A stretch of 64,000 nt of DNA from Maridesulfovibrio ferrireducens (GCF_900101105.1 NZ_FNGA01000002.1:748479-812478), one strand, 5' to 3'; shown: positions 26,749 to 37,196, counted from the first letter of the stretch. Numbers and translations: made by a program. The notes: a model not told the origin generated them from the sequence alone.

Positions 26749-27765
26749 TCAGAATGGCAGATCTTTAAAAATAAGTCCCTCTTTGAGCAGAGCAATGCCG
26801 GCTTCGACGCAGTCACTGTCGAGCTTGATCCCTTTATCTTCCTCCAGAAACTTTATACAATCATCCTTACCCGAAGCTTGACGATATGGGCGTGTAGTCA
26901 GGATAGCGTCGATAGAGTCAGCTACCGCGATTATTTTTGATTCCAACAAAATTTCGTTCTCTTTTAATCCGTTCGGATACCCTGAACCATCTATCCGTTC
27001 ATGATGCTCAAGCACAATTCGCTGAATCGGCCAATCCGTTTCCAATGTTTCGAAAATTTCAGACCCTACCAATGAATGAGTTTTAATGATTGCAAATTCG
27101 GCATCACTTAACGGTCCCGGCTTATTAAGTACGCCTGACGGAACTGCTATTTTACCAATATCATGAACCAAAGCAGCGAGATGCAATCCCTGAATAACAT
27201 CAGGATTTAAACCGAGTCTGGTTGCGATAAGAGCTGAAATCTCAGCAGTCCGATCCATGTGCCCCGCAGTGTAGGGATCACGAAATTCAACCAACCGGGT
27301 AAAGGCGCGCAAAGTCCCTTCCAAAGCATCTTTCATACGTCTGACTACAACCAGCTCTCTAGCTGAATGAATCATTCTGAATTGATTAATCCCTGAAACG
27401 ATGGCTTTGATTAAATCATCAGGGTGGCACGGTTTAGTCAAAAAACGGAAGATATCACCCTGATTCACTGCGCTCATTGCAATATTAAGATCAGCATATC
27501 CGGTCAAAACCATTCTGACGGTATCGGGATACAGTTCACGCACTCTGGATAAAAATTTTATCCCATCCATTACAGGCATTTTTATATCGGAGACAACAAC
27601 CGTAAAAGGGGGAGAAGAATCTAACATATCAAGAGCAGCTTTGCCACCAAGAGCTGTGCTTACTGCGAATGTCGACCGAAAACTCCTGCTGTAACTTTGA
27701 AGGATATTCGGTTCATCATCTACAAAAAGAATGCGTTCTTTTGTGTAGTTTATATCTTTTGGCAT
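26749..27765 (-). CDS. response regulator with HD-GYP domain
   Basis: 338 residues. N-terminal receiver with acidic DDE (16-18), phospho-acceptor Asp60 in VVSDIKMPVMDG, and Lys111 in FLTKPC. The C-terminal HD-GYP domain keeps His201-Asp202 (VHDIGK), HxxE in HHERIDGSGYP with GYP 262-264, and VADSIDAI, so it should hydrolyse c-di-GMP (RpfG type). It is the last gene of the four-gene signalling operon, nine bases after the preceding gene. Confidence 0.95.
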   Translation of the reverse strand: MPKDINYTKERILFVDDEPNILQSYSRSFRSTFAVSTALGGKAALDMLDSSPPFTVVVSDIKMPVMDGIKFLSRVRELYPDTVRMVLTGYADLNIAMSAVNQGDIFRFLTKPCHPDDLIKAIVSGINQFRMIHSARELVVVRRMKDALEGTLRAFTRLVEFRDPYTAGHMDRTAEISALIATRLGLNPDVIQGLHLAALVHDIGKIAVPSGVLNKPGPLSDAEFAIIKTHSLVGSEIFETLETDWPIQRIVLEHHERIDGSGYPNGLKENEILLESKIIAVADSIDAILTTRPYRQASGKDDCIKFLEEDKGIKLDSDCVEAGIALLKEGLIFKDLPF

Positions 27766-27774
27766 AACAGTCCC

Positions 27775-28914
27775 CTACTCCGAAACAAGAACTAAAAGCG
27801 GAAGTTTTATTCCTATTTTCTCATCGAACATATGAATGCGATCAATTTTATCTTTATCTAACTCCAAACTCTTCCTGAGCAGCATGGCTCCCTGTTTGGA
27901 TGTAACATCCTCATACAGAATCATACCTGAATATAAATGTTTAAGGCCAACCTCTTTGATAATATACCGAGCCTCTACACCGAGCATTCCCTCTAAATAA
28001 TAAAGCAACTCAGGGTCATAGACTTCAGCAACTTTTTCAAGTTTGTCGAATGCTTTTTTTGGATTTTCAACGTTCTGCAAATGCAGGTCATAATCCAAAG
28101 CTACTTTGAGAATTCGCCCACCGAGAGGAATCTTTTCCCCTTTCACCGCATCACGAGGAGTCCCTGATCCATCAAACCCTTTCAGTTGATACGCTATCAT
28201 TTCAGCAATAGCTTCAAGACGAGGCAGCTTGGCCACAAGGCTTTTAGCTATAACCGGGTGCATCTCAAACATCTGGAGCTGTTCAGGATTAAGCTTCTTT
28301 CCTTCAAGCAGCACATCAAGAGTTCCGGGAGGCAGGATGAGCGTCCCCAACTGCGAAAGCATGGTAGCTATATCATACCTCCAAAAATCTTTTACACCCT
28401 TTTTTTTTGCAAGATAACGAACGTAACGACGCACTCTATTTATACGTGCGCCGGATTCAGGCTTTATCAATGAAGTAATTTCACCGAGCAACTCAACACT
28501 GCCTTTCAGTGTTTTTTCGAGTAAAATACGTTTGCCGGTTACCAAGTCATATTGACTGACAGCCTCCTTGAGGTTTTCAAGCAGAACTTCATTTTCACAC
28601 GGCTTTGTTAAAAAACGGAACACATGACCATCGTTAACTGCTCGTATTGCATTATCAAGGTCAGCATATCCGGTAAGCATAATTCTTGTTGTTTCAGGAC
28701 TGCGCTTTCTTACTTCCCGTAAAAATTCTATGCCGTTCATTTTAGGCATACGATAATCAGAAACAACGGCAGCAAATGGTTTTTTATTATTCAAAGAAAG
28801 CAGTGCCATGGTCGGATCTTCTTCCGTTTCCACGTCATAAACCCCGCGCAGTTGTCTTTTCAACGCGGAAAGAACATTCGGTTCATCATCAACCAGTAAA
28901 ATTCTAGACTTCAT
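27775..28914 (-). CDS. response regulator with degenerate HD-GYP domain
   Basis: 379 residues. Receiver complete (DDE at 9-11, Asp53 in VVSDYRMPKMNG, Lys in FLTKPC). The second half aligns by eye with HD-GYP: YDIATMLSQLGTLILPPG stands where HDIGK-IxxP should be, and YQLKGFDGSGTP where HHERxDGxGYP should be. The HD pair and the HHE are lost, so c-di-GMP hydrolysis is unlikely; it may bind nucleotide or act by protein contact. It sits nine bases from each neighbour in the operon and probably works with the active HD-GYP protein downstream. Confidence 0.9.
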   Translation of the reverse strand: MKSRILLVDDEPNVLSALKRQLRGVYDVETEEDPTMALLSLNNKKPFAAVVSDYRMPKMNGIEFLREVRKRSPETTRIMLTGYADLDNAIRAVNDGHVFRFLTKPCENEVLLENLKEAVSQYDLVTGKRILLEKTLKGSVELLGEITSLIKPESGARINRVRRYVRYLAKKKGVKDFWRYDIATMLSQLGTLILPPGTLDVLLEGKKLNPEQLQMFEMHPVIAKSLVAKLPRLEAIAEMIAYQLKGFDGSGTPRDAVKGEKIPLGGRILKVALDYDLHLQNVENPKKAFDKLEKVAEVYDPELLYYLEGMLGVEARYIIKEVGLKHLYSGMILYEDVTSKQGAMLLRKSLELDKDKIDRIHMFDEKIGIKLPLLVLVSE

Positions 28915-28923
28915 TTATGCTCC

Positions 28924-30177
28924 TTAACTTCTCAATTGTGCGAGCATATCAGCATCCAGATCCTGAAATTCATCCAAACCTTCCCAATGATCTTTAACGT
29001 AATTGATCCATTTTTCGAGCTGCAATCCATGTTGTCCATCAGGCAATATGTTTCTATCCAACGCAATCCTGACATAACCGGGATTGATAATAACACACTG
29101 ATGATCAATCGCATCTGCGATGCTCACCAGCATTGAAACACTCATATCAAAATCCTGATATTGATGGTGCGCCCCTATCCCGTGGACGATATCACCAGAC
29201 ATTCCCCACAACCCCATAAGGTATGCACCTATATGGGCATGGGTCGTACCAAGTATTTCAATTTCGCAATCACATATAGGCTGATGAGTTTCAGCAACTT
29301 TTTTTATTACTTTTCCATATTGAACAGAAAACGAATTTGCCAAAACAAGTTTACCTATATCATGAAGAAGACCTGCCATCCGCGCCTGAACTGCCACGAC
29401 CTTATCAATTTTTTCGCACTCACATATAAGCCTGATAATATTGGACACACGAAAACTATGCTCCCATAACAAGTTCAGCGAAAAATTAGGGAGTTTTTTT
29501 TCATCATACATGGCAAATAAATGAGTGGACAAAATCAGCGCTTTGACACTTTCGAGACCAAGCATTGTAATAGCCTGAGAGATGGAACCTATCTGCGTAG
29601 GAAGTCCGAAATATGGGGAATTAACAAGTCTAAGAATCTTTGCAACCAAACCTACATCCATCGAAATGTATTCAGCAACTTTTTTAATAGACGGGTCAGT
29701 AGATTTCAGCTCTATCTCAATAGATTCGAACACGTTCGGAGTAACCGGTAAAGACTCTATTTCAGTTACCAACTTTTGCATTTCTGGATCTGTCAATATT
29801 TCGCGGGATTTAATTGCTCCTTCGATTTTATCTATCAGTTCCTCAGCCTTACACGGCTTTGAGATATATTGGTGAACAGCCCTTATACTCCTGATAACTT
29901 CATTCAAACCGACCTGTCCGGAAAGCGCCATTCTGATCATGCCCGGATACTTATCTTTAACTTTGTTCAGAAGATCAGCTCCGTCCATTCCCGGCATCTT
30001 AATATCGGAAACAACAACATCAAATTTCATATCTTCAAGCAAAGCAAGAGCGGCAACTCCCGAGTCAACAAACTCCATTTTCCACTCGTTGCGTTTAGCA
30101 CGAAGCATACGTTTTAAGGCGGCAAGAACATTGGGCTCATCATCCACAAACAACACGCTGATCTTATAGGCTGTCAT
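28924..30177 (-). CDS. response regulator with HDOD domain
   Basis: 417 residues from the ATG at 30177, which overlaps the end of the kinase gene by 14 bases; the longer frame to 30228 adds a non-conserved start. The receiver has DDE and Asp in VVSDIKMPGMDG and Lys in ISKPC. The HDOD domain (LPVTPNVFESIEIEL, ILRLVNSPYFGLPTQIGSISQAITMLG, HDIGKLVL) resembles non-catalytic or metal-binding HD-related output domains often linked to signalling. Translationally coupled to the kinase. Confidence 0.93.
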   Translation of the reverse strand: MTAYKISVLFVDDEPNVLAALKRMLRAKRNEWKMEFVDSGVAALALLEDMKFDVVVSDIKMPGMDGADLLNKVKDKYPGMIRMALSGQVGLNEVIRSIRAVHQYISKPCKAEELIDKIEGAIKSREILTDPEMQKLVTEIESLPVTPNVFESIEIELKSTDPSIKKVAEYISMDVGLVAKILRLVNSPYFGLPTQIGSISQAITMLGLESVKALILSTHLFAMYDEKKLPNFSLNLLWEHSFRVSNIIRLICECEKIDKVVAVQARMAGLLHDIGKLVLANSFSVQYGKVIKKVAETHQPICDCEIEILGTTHAHIGAYLMGLWGMSGDIVHGIGAHHQYQDFDMSVSMLVSIADAIDHQCVIINPGYVRIALDRNILPDGQHGLQLEKWINYVKDHWEGLDEFQDLDADMLAQLRS

Positions 30178-33100
30178 TTTCTTTAACTTCCTCAAGTGGC
30201 AATTTAATTGTGCATTTCGTTCCAACACCCAGCTTGCTGCTGAAGTCTATTATTCCACCATGTTTTTCATTAATTATTGAGTAACATAACGTTAAACCCT
30301 GTCCTGTGCCAAGCCCGACATCTTTGGTCGTAAAGAACGGATCAAAAATCTTCGGTAATATTTCTGCCGGAATTCCCTCTCCGGTATCTTCTATCTCAAG
30401 AACAACCCATAGAGGATCAAGGCGCGTTCGAATAGTGATAGTTCCTTTTTCGCCACTGCCACTCACTTTCGCACTGATAGAATGGGCAGCATTAACCACT
30501 ATATTTAAAAAAGCCTGATTAAGGTCATTAATAAAACAAGGAATCAATGGAAGATCAGGGTCCAACTCAAAAACAACATCAGCGCTATATTTCCATTCAT
30601 TTCTACAAACCGTAACGGTATTATCAAGAGCTAAATTAATATCACCCATCTGTCTGAATTCCAATCCGGGATGAGAAAACCTTTTCATAGCCTGCACAAT
30701 CCTGGTTATACGCTCAACACCGTCCTGCGATTGAGCAAGAGCTGCGGGTATTTCCTCTAAAAGGTAATCCATATCCTCATTATACCAACGGGTAAAAGCT
30801 TCTTCACATACTGGATCTTTTTGTAATTGGCAGATCGCTTTATGCCGCTTAATGACTCCGCTCATTTCTTCAAATGCTCCAGACAAAAATATAATATTAT
30901 CGCCTAAATATTGTGCCGGAGTATTAATTTCATGCGCTATTCCTGCCGAAAGATGCCCTATAGATTCTAACTTCTGCGCAAGACTAAGACGTAGCTCAAG
31001 TTCTTTTCTTTCAGTAATATCAAAAATAATTTCAATAAACTTATCTTCTCCGTTGACTTTACTTTTAAGAACCGTTTTTGAAACAGGGAGCCCCGTTCCA
31101 TCCATACGATGCATCCTGAATTCCCGTTCCCGTATCTCTTTTGTTGCAGCAGGACAATTTTCAATAACATTCCCGTCAGTTGCCCGCCAGCATATAACAT
31201 CGCACCGTTGACCGATAATCTGTTCTTTGCTTGCTCGCAGCATTTTTGATGCGGCACTATTTATAGAGTCTATAACACAAGTAACAGGATCAACAATAAT
31301 AATACCTGCTTGAATACCATCCAGAATGTTTTCCATTAACTCCTTACTGGCGGCAATCTCCTGCTTAGAGTTCACCCTTTGAATAGCAAGTGCGTAATAT
31401 GCCGCAATGCGTATTACGGCATCAACGTCACGCTGGGTAAACCCGCCCGGTTTATTAGCAACGGCTATTTGACCAACCAGCTTATCCCCAAGAAGAACTG
31501 GAACCGACAAATAACTGCTTAGTGCTACATGGCCGCTAGGAACTCCTTTGGATTTAGGATGATTCATAGGATCATTACTGAAAAAAGGCTGCAAAGTATT
31601 TAACGAATGCCCCCAAAGCCCAGGATATGTGCCGTCTACACTTTTTGAAAAGAAAAGAGAATCGCGCTTTGTTGCGACAGAGCATTCATCCTGCATATTG
31701 CTGCAGGCCAGAACAGTCGCACCTCCTTCAGCAATAATGGAGGCATTCCCGAAAAGACTTCCTGTAACCTGTATAACTTCTTTAAGCACAGCCTCAGATG
31801 TATTTTTAAGATTGGCTTCGGGAGCTACAAGTGGAGTGTATAATCTTGCAAGAGCAGAATTCAGCTTTAGATTCCACCCAGCTTCCTTCTCAGCTTTGAC
31901 TCGCTCGGTTATGTCCATGATATGAGCCATCTGATAATCAATCGACCCGTCACGTTTTCTGGTACAACTGGTTAATAAAGCCACATATACGATTTCGCCA
32001 TTCTTTCGAATATAACGTTTCTCTATGGTGTAACTATCAAGCTCACCGGCAACCATCTGATCAAAAAGATATTTATTCTTATCAATATCATCAGGATGTG
32101 TAAAATCAGGCCAACTTAATTTCTCTAAATCTTCCCTGCTGTAGCCTAAAATTTCACAAAATTTATTATTAAAATCTATCCACTTTTTATCAGCTCCGAC
32201 AATAGCCATTCCAATTAGGCCTAACTCAAAATAACTTCTAAATTTTCGTTCACTGATTCGCAGCCGTTTTTCAACTTTTTTACGATCGGTTATGTCCTGA
32301 TTAACTCCATAGACTCGTTGCAGTTTACCTTCATCATCAAACTCAGGGGCAGCTACACAATGAAATAAATGCTCAGTACCATCCTTGAGAATAGCCCGAT
32401 ATTCAGCAGAAACAGTCTCTGTGTTTTTAAATAAGCTCATATATATGCTGAAGATCCTTTCTCGATCGTCAGGATGAATTATGTTCTCAAAGAAAAACTG
32501 GTCAATATCCTTAAATTCTTTGGGCTTATATCCATAAAGTTGATAATGATTATCCGTCCAGAAAATCTCATCAGTGGAAACATTAACCTCCCACCCTCCA
32601 ATACGGCCTATCTTCTGAACCTCCTCCAAAAGTTTTTTCGCCTGCATTAAATCAATGTCTGCTTTTTTGTGTTTAATAATGTCCCACGCAAAATCCGAAA
32701 TATTTGTAGTAATTTCAATATCTGCATCTGTATAATTGAAAGGCTTATTGCCAACGCCTAAAATAGATACAACCTTACCGTTTCGAATTATTGGAACCAC
32801 CAGTTCGCGAATTACAGGAGTATGTCCGGGTGGCAATCCTTTTTTATTGGAAAGAGATACATAGTCATTATGAATAACCGCTCTTTTTGTATGTATGCAG
32901 TCCGCCCAAACTCCCGCATCGGCAACCGGATAAGGCTTCCCCTTTTCTTCAGAAATACACATTTCACTAGATGTGCGCGTTGACCATGCTTGCAGCATAA
33001 GTGTTTTTTGATCCGGTGAAAGGTAATGATGAAAACCCATCTGACTGTTAGTTAAGTCCTCGACTAAATTAACAGTTTCAATGAGCACCTCCTCCAAAGA

Positions 33101-33991
33101 ATGATTAAGAGAAAAATCCATCAACTCCAGACGTGCCTTCATAACCGTTTCGGCCCGTTTCTGCTCCGAGATGTCCTCTACCGATACCGCTACAATAAAA
33201 TAATGAGGATTTTCTGACTCATCTATAACAATAGAAAAAGACATCTCAACCCATATGTTTTCCCCAGATCTAGTAACCATTCTTTTGGAAAGTTTAACTT
33301 GCTCCCTCCTTCTAAGCATCTTCTCTCTAAACATAATATAATCTTTTTGATCGTAAGGGTGAATCATGGATATAAAATCCATACCGTGCAACTCTTTCTG
33401 AGAATAACCCAAAAGCTTGCTAAACACTGGGTTAACCATGAACAATTTCCCGTCTAAATCCATATGAGCTATACCGATCGGCGCATTATCAAAATTTTCC
33501 TGTAACTGTTTCTGCGCTTGATGAAGATCACTGAGATCTGTAACGCTTGCGATTGCTCCGACATAATTTCCGGTTTCATCTAAAATAGGTGAAGTCGCGA
33601 TGCGAGTATAAACAGGATTTCCTGACTTATTCAGAAATTCAAAATCATGAACTTCTTCGACACCACTCTCCCTCCTTGAAATATTATTTTCACAATCTCC
33701 CTTACGATCTTCGGACATAAAATCCATCAAATTTCGACCGATCATTTCTTCCGGTGTATATCCAAGCATTGAAGCAATTGAGTTGTTCGCAAAAAGAGTA
33801 TCAGCGTCTTTATCTATGATCCATATACCTTCAACCAGTCGCTCGAATCCTACTGCGGATAAAGGGACAGACAAACTTGAAAGGTAATCAAGTGAAACGC
33901 CATGCCCCCGCTCAAAGCGCTGCACTTCTGCGCGAGCCCTCTTCAGTTCCGCAATTAACTCTTTTTTAGTCATAGATTCGAGATTTCTCAT
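30164..33991 (-). CDS. large soluble PAS/GAF sensor histidine kinase
   Basis: 1275 residues, no membrane helix. Order by eye: PAS (~45-155), PAS (~160-280), GAF-like (~285-435, [21 protein letters not shown]), PAS (~450-570), PAS (~575-700), GAF-like (~715-870), PAS (~880-1000), then dimerisation helix with His1020 in [12 protein letters not shown] and HATPase ([32 protein letters not shown]). The two GAF-like segments share FxxxxxG, PxGHxP and LxVPxxxxxKVVxxxGVxNKP patterns. First gene of the operon, it should phosphorylate the three receivers encoded directly downstream. Confidence 0.94.
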   Translation of the reverse strand: MRNLESMTKKELIAELKRARAEVQRFERGHGVSLDYLSSLSVPLSAVGFERLVEGIWIIDKDADTLFANNSIASMLGYTPEEMIGRNLMDFMSEDRKGDCENNISRRESGVEEVHDFEFLNKSGNPVYTRIATSPILDETGNYVGAIASVTDLSDLHQAQKQLQENFDNAPIGIAHMDLDGKLFMVNPVFSKLLGYSQKELHGMDFISMIHPYDQKDYIMFREKMLRRREQVKLSKRMVTRSGENIWVEMSFSIVIDESENPHYFIVAVSVEDISEQKRAETVMKARLELMDFSLNHSLEEVLIETVNLVEDLTNSQMGFHHYLSPDQKTLMLQAWSTRTSSEMCISEEKGKPYPVADAGVWADCIHTKRAVIHNDYVSLSNKKGLPPGHTPVIRELVVPIIRNGKVVSILGVGNKPFNYTDADIEITTNISDFAWDIIKHKKADIDLMQAKKLLEEVQKIGRIGGWEVNVSTDEIFWTDNHYQLYGYKPKEFKDIDQFFFENIIHPDDRERIFSIYMSLFKNTETVSAEYRAILKDGTEHLFHCVAAPEFDDEGKLQRVYGVNQDITDRKKVEKRLRISERKFRSYFELGLIGMAIVGADKKWIDFNNKFCEILGYSREDLEKLSWPDFTHPDDIDKNKYLFDQMVAGELDSYTIEKRYIRKNGEIVYVALLTSCTRKRDGSIDYQMAHIMDITERVKAEKEAGWNLKLNSALARLYTPLVAPEANLKNTSEAVLKEVIQVTGSLFGNASIIAEGGATVLACSNMQDECSVATKRDSLFFSKSVDGTYPGLWGHSLNTLQPFFSNDPMNHPKSKGVPSGHVALSSYLSVPVLLGDKLVGQIAVANKPGGFTQRDVDAVIRIAAYYALAIQRVNSKQEIAASKELMENILDGIQAGIIIVDPVTCVIDSINSAASKMLRASKEQIIGQRCDVICWRATDGNVIENCPAATKEIREREFRMHRMDGTGLPVSKTVLKSKVNGEDKFIEIIFDITERKELELRLSLAQKLESIGHLSAGIAHEINTPAQYLGDNIIFLSGAFEEMSGVIKRHKAICQLQKDPVCEEAFTRWYNEDMDYLLEEIPAALAQSQDGVERITRIVQAMKRFSHPGLEFRQMGDINLALDNTVTVCRNEWKYSADVVFELDPDLPLIPCFINDLNQAFLNIVVNAAHSISAKVSGSGEKGTITIRTRLDPLWVVLEIEDTGEGIPAEILPKIFDPFFTTKDVGLGTGQGLTLCYSIINEKHGGIIDFSSKLGVGTKCTIKLPLEEVKENDSL

Positions 33992-34120
33992 ATTCTCTCC
34001 CCAAACAGATAAACTTCGTTCTAGCCTCTATTAATAAAGGATTTTTAGAATAATTAGTACTCTTTTTATTAAAATTGCGTTTACAAACTCTTTTTATCCC
34101 CTCTGTTCTTATGTGCACAA

Positions 34121-34157
34121 CTATTTGTGCAAATAGTGTTATATTCTGCACAAATAG
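34121..34157. promoter_or_regulatory. overlapping inverted repeats in the divergent promoter region
   Basis: CTATTTG-TG-CAAATAG (34121-34136) is a palindrome with seven-base arms. Its first eleven bases, CTATTTGTGCA, also recur inverted at 34147-34157. A further TTTGTGCAA lies at 34229-34237, 56 bases before ccmF. This 301-base gap (33992-34292) separates the kinase operon from ccmF; repeated TTTGTGCA units suggest a transcription-factor site. Nothing else is recognised in the gap. Confidence 0.45.
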
Positions 34158-34292
34158 AACTCACATTCTCAACCTTAGCCAATTATTTCATACCATTATA
34201 GAATGGAATAGTTATTGCTAATCACTGACTTTGTGCAAGACGAAATTTGAATCGCCTGCACGTATAAATTTAGCTGATCGTTTGGAGGGTTA

Positions 34293-36191
34293 ATGCATTT
34301 TTTAATGGAAATGGCTCTAGTGCTATCCATGTTTGTATCATTAGTGGCTGCAGCATGGGGATGCCTTAACATATGGAAAGGACAAACCGACTCTATAAAA
34401 TGGCTGGAAAGGGGACAATTACTTGTTATTTCGTTAGTTATTTTCTCCAGTATAATTCTGTTATGCGCATTAATAACCCGTGATTTTTCATTTAAATATG
34501 TTGCGGACTATACAAGTCTTGAACTTTCAAATTTCTACGCAGTTACCGCTTTCTGGGCCGGAAGACCGGGGTCTTTGCTATTCTGGCTATTGGTTATAAC
34601 TGTAGGCGGAACCATTTTTCTCGGCACTAAAAAATATTCAGATTTGCCCGAAGAGACAAAAGTCGCATACTGGATGCTTTACTTTGCGATTCAGGCCTTT
34701 TTCCTATTCATCCTGACCAATGCAAGCCCGCCATTTACACAGCTTGCTAACATCCCCGCAGATGGAACCGGACTCAATCCACTATTGCAGAATCCCGGTA
34801 TGGCTTTTCATCCGCCACTTCTCTTTTTCGGTTACGGGCTGTTTACTGTTCCCGCCTGCTTATCGATCGCAATGGCTATCACAAAAGGTGAAGATTCATG
34901 GATGAAGCTGACTCGCGGCTGGGTGCTTCCGGCATGGTCATTTCTTAGTGCCGGGATAGTGCTCGGCGCATGGTGGGCTTATATGGAACTGGGCTGGGGC
35001 GGATACTGGGCATGGGACCCGGTGGAGAACGCTTCCATCATTCCATGGTTCGTAGCTACAGCATACCTGCACACCTCCATTCTAGGTCAGCGCTACGGAG
35101 TGTTCAAACGAATCAATATTGTATTGGTTAACCTCACCTTTTTGATGTGTGTTGTCGGTACATATATTGTTCGAAGCGGTATCATTGCATCCGTGCATGC
35201 CTTTGGCGGCGGCGGAGTCGGCGGTTTACTGCTCGCCTTCATTCTATTCTATCTGTTCTTAACTCTATCAGCCTCATTCTTCGCCAACGTAAAAAAATCC
35301 AGATTGGAAGCCAATGCTTTCAGCCGCCAAGGACTTCTCGTTGTAACAGTATGGGTCTTTATTGCTTTGGGCACTGTTATTTTTCTAGGCACCATGTGGC
35401 CTGTAATAAGTCTCGGATGGGAAACAAACCCCGTCGGTGTTACCGCAGGCTTTTATAACACCGTAACAATGCCGTTGTTTACCCTCATAGGATTGCTGCT
35501 ATTAATCTGCCCATGGTTTTCATGGAACGAAGGCATTCAGGATAAGAACGGCCTTGCTGTTTCCGTTTTTACGGCTTTGTGCCTTAGCGGAGCGGCATGG
35601 TTCGGCGGAATCCGCATGATCCTTCCACTTATAGCCTTCGGCTCCGGAGCGGGAATAATAGCGTCCACCATAATGCTTGCCCTGCGAAACAAAACTCTAT
35701 CCAGCAAACGATTCTGGATCGCCCACGGGACTCATCTCGGTGTTGCATTAATGATCATAGGAGTGGCTATCTCCGGTCCATACGCAACCACCCAGCAAGT
35801 TGCGATATCCGAAGGACAGACCTTTTCGTTTTCAGGATATGAATTCACTTACAAAGAGCTGACCGCTTCAAAACGTCACGGCATTGCATCTAAAATGGCT
35901 AATATTGTCGTTAGTAAAAATGGACAGGAAGTCGGAATTCTAAAACCGGAACAGTTAACATTCCCCGGCAACGATCATCCGCACTCTGAAGTATCCACAA
36001 TATTCAGCTTCGGCAGGGAACTTTACGCGACAATACACGACATAAAAAATGGTCGGCTTGAACCGCTGACGGTCAGTGTCCATCCGCTGGTCAACTGGAT
36101 ATGGGTCGGTGGAACGCTAGTCACCCTTTTCCCGTTTGTCGTATTCTTTCCGGCAAGAAAAAAAAAATCGCACAGTCCAGACGCGCAGTAA
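34293..36191 (+). CDS. ccmF: cytochrome c heme lyase subunit CcmF
   Basis: 632 residues with about fifteen membrane helices. The tryptophan-rich heme-handling motif WGGYWAWDP spans 235-243, followed by VENASIIPWFVATAYLHT; the C-terminal periplasmic part is short (EGQTFSFSGYEFTYKEL). CcmF attaches heme to apocytochromes c in System I maturation, with CcmH/CcmI. GGAGGG precedes the ATG. Only the TPR gene follows; ccmABCDE are not in this window, so this may be a partial locus or a specialised copy (NrfE type). Confidence 0.94.
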   Translation: MHFLMEMALVLSMFVSLVAAAWGCLNIWKGQTDSIKWLERGQLLVISLVIFSSIILLCALITRDFSFKYVADYTSLELSNFYAVTAFWAGRPGSLLFWLLVITVGGTIFLGTKKYSDLPEETKVAYWMLYFAIQAFFLFILTNASPPFTQLANIPADGTGLNPLLQNPGMAFHPPLLFFGYGLFTVPACLSIAMAITKGEDSWMKLTRGWVLPAWSFLSAGIVLGAWWAYMELGWGGYWAWDPVENASIIPWFVATAYLHTSILGQRYGVFKRINIVLVNLTFLMCVVGTYIVRSGIIASVHAFGGGGVGGLLLAFILFYLFLTLSASFFANVKKSRLEANAFSRQGLLVVTVWVFIALGTVIFLGTMWPVISLGWETNPVGVTAGFYNTVTMPLFTLIGLLLLICPWFSWNEGIQDKNGLAVSVFTALCLSGAAWFGGIRMILPLIAFGSGAGIIASTIMLALRNKTLSSKRFWIAHGTHLGVALMIIGVAISGPYATTQQVAISEGQTFSFSGYEFTYKELTASKRHGIASKMANIVVSKNGQEVGILKPEQLTFPGNDHPHSEVSTIFSFGRELYATIHDIKNGRLEPLTVSVHPLVNWIWVGGTLVTLFPFVVFFPARKKKSHSPDAQ

Positions 36192-36205
36192 TCAGGAGTA
36201 ATTAA

Positions 36206-36784
36206 ATGCAAACCAATACATCCCCTAAAGGGAAACAAGTTGTTGTCATAACTGTGGCTGCCGGACTGGTTTTAATGCTGATGTTCTCGTTCATGTCCAA
36301 ATCACATCAGCCTGTTCAACGCGCGCAGTCACGGCCTGCTGGCTCACAGAGTGCAGGCCCGTCAATGAATGCTGAACAAAGTTCCAAAATACAAACCTAC
36401 ATGGAACAGTTAAAAACCAATCCAGATAATACTGAAGCCTTAAACGGATTAGGTGAAGTATTCATGAGTATGGGTTCATTGGAGAAGTCGGCATTCTTCT
36501 GGAATAGACTGCTGAAGATTACACCTGAAGATGAAAGCGCGCTATACCACTACGGCATAGTTTTGCTTAAGCTGGATAAGACCATGCAGTCTGTGGATCA
36601 ATTTGAAAAGATAGTAAAATTGAATCCTGAAAACTACCACGCATGTTACTACCTTGGTATGATTCTTAGAAATGACTTGAACCAAAAAGAAAAGGGCGCA
36701 AAATACCTGCGAAAAATCTTAGAGATTAACCCCGATCACAAAGAACTTATTGATATTGTCCGAAAGGAACTGGCCAAAGGTTAA
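36206..36784 (+). CDS. membrane-anchored TPR protein, CcmI/NrfG type
   Basis: 192 residues: one membrane helix (~11-29), a Pro/Ser/Gly-rich linker, then about four TPR units (DNTEALNGLGEVFMSMGSLEKSAFFW, ALYHYGIVLLKLDKTMQS, YHACYYLGMILRNDLNQKEKG). This fits the apocytochrome-binding TPR part of CcmI or NrfG. It starts 14 bases after ccmF with AGGAG before the ATG, so it should act with CcmF in heme attachment. A strong terminator ends the unit. Confidence 0.82.
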   Translation: MQTNTSPKGKQVVVITVAAGLVLMLMFSFMSKSHQPVQRAQSRPAGSQSAGPSMNAEQSSKIQTYMEQLKTNPDNTEALNGLGEVFMSMGSLEKSAFFWNRLLKITPEDESALYHYGIVLLKLDKTMQSVDQFEKIVKLNPENYHACYYLGMILRNDLNQKEKGAKYLRKILEINPDHKELIDIVRKELAKG

Positions 36785-36789
36785 CAAAT

Positions 36790-36826
36790 AAAGCCCATGC
36801 TGATTTTAATCAGCATGGGCTTTTTA
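36790..36826. terminator. Rho-independent terminator after the ccmF operon
   Basis: 15-bp perfect stem (AAAGCCCATGCTGAT with its complement), four-base loop, then Ts; lies between convergent genes and may serve both. Confidence 0.93.
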
Positions 36827-36833
36827 ATTCTAA

Positions 36834-37196
36834 TCAGCCACCGAACCAACCGGGAGAAATAACTTCTAATGCTTTAGTGTAATGAACCCGCAAGTCTTCA
36901 AGCTTACCGGTAATAACCTTTTCCTGCTCACCAAGACTTGTCGGGCAGATTTCTTTCATTTGATCGACAACGGCTTCAAGTTCTTTCATTGTTGATTTTA
37001 TCATGATGATCTGATCTCCGAGATCTGAAGATTTCTCATCAGCCAGAACATCATATAAGCGGGCTTTCCACGAATTAAGTTCCATTTCAAGACCGCTGCA
37101 ATAATTCTTTACAGCCTTCTTTTTTCCAGCTTCAGTGCTGCAGCCGTCAATACCTTCACAACTCGGGCATGGTCCGGGATAATCCATATTCGCCAT
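36834..37196 (-). CDS. small cysteine-containing helical protein of unknown function
   Basis: 120 residues. It begins MANMDYPGPCPSCEGIDGCSTEAGKKKAV with a CPSC motif and a third Cys, then Cys33 (NYCSGLEMEL), and continues as long helices with coiled-coil character, ending PGWFGG. I do not recognise a family. The CPSC plus nearby Cys might bind zinc or act in redox. No signal peptide. It is alone on its strand. Confidence 0.7.
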   Translation of the reverse strand: MANMDYPGPCPSCEGIDGCSTEAGKKKAVKNYCSGLEMELNSWKARLYDVLADEKSSDLGDQIIMIKSTMKELEAVVDQMKEICPTSLGEQEKVITGKLEDLRVHYTKALEVISPGWFGG

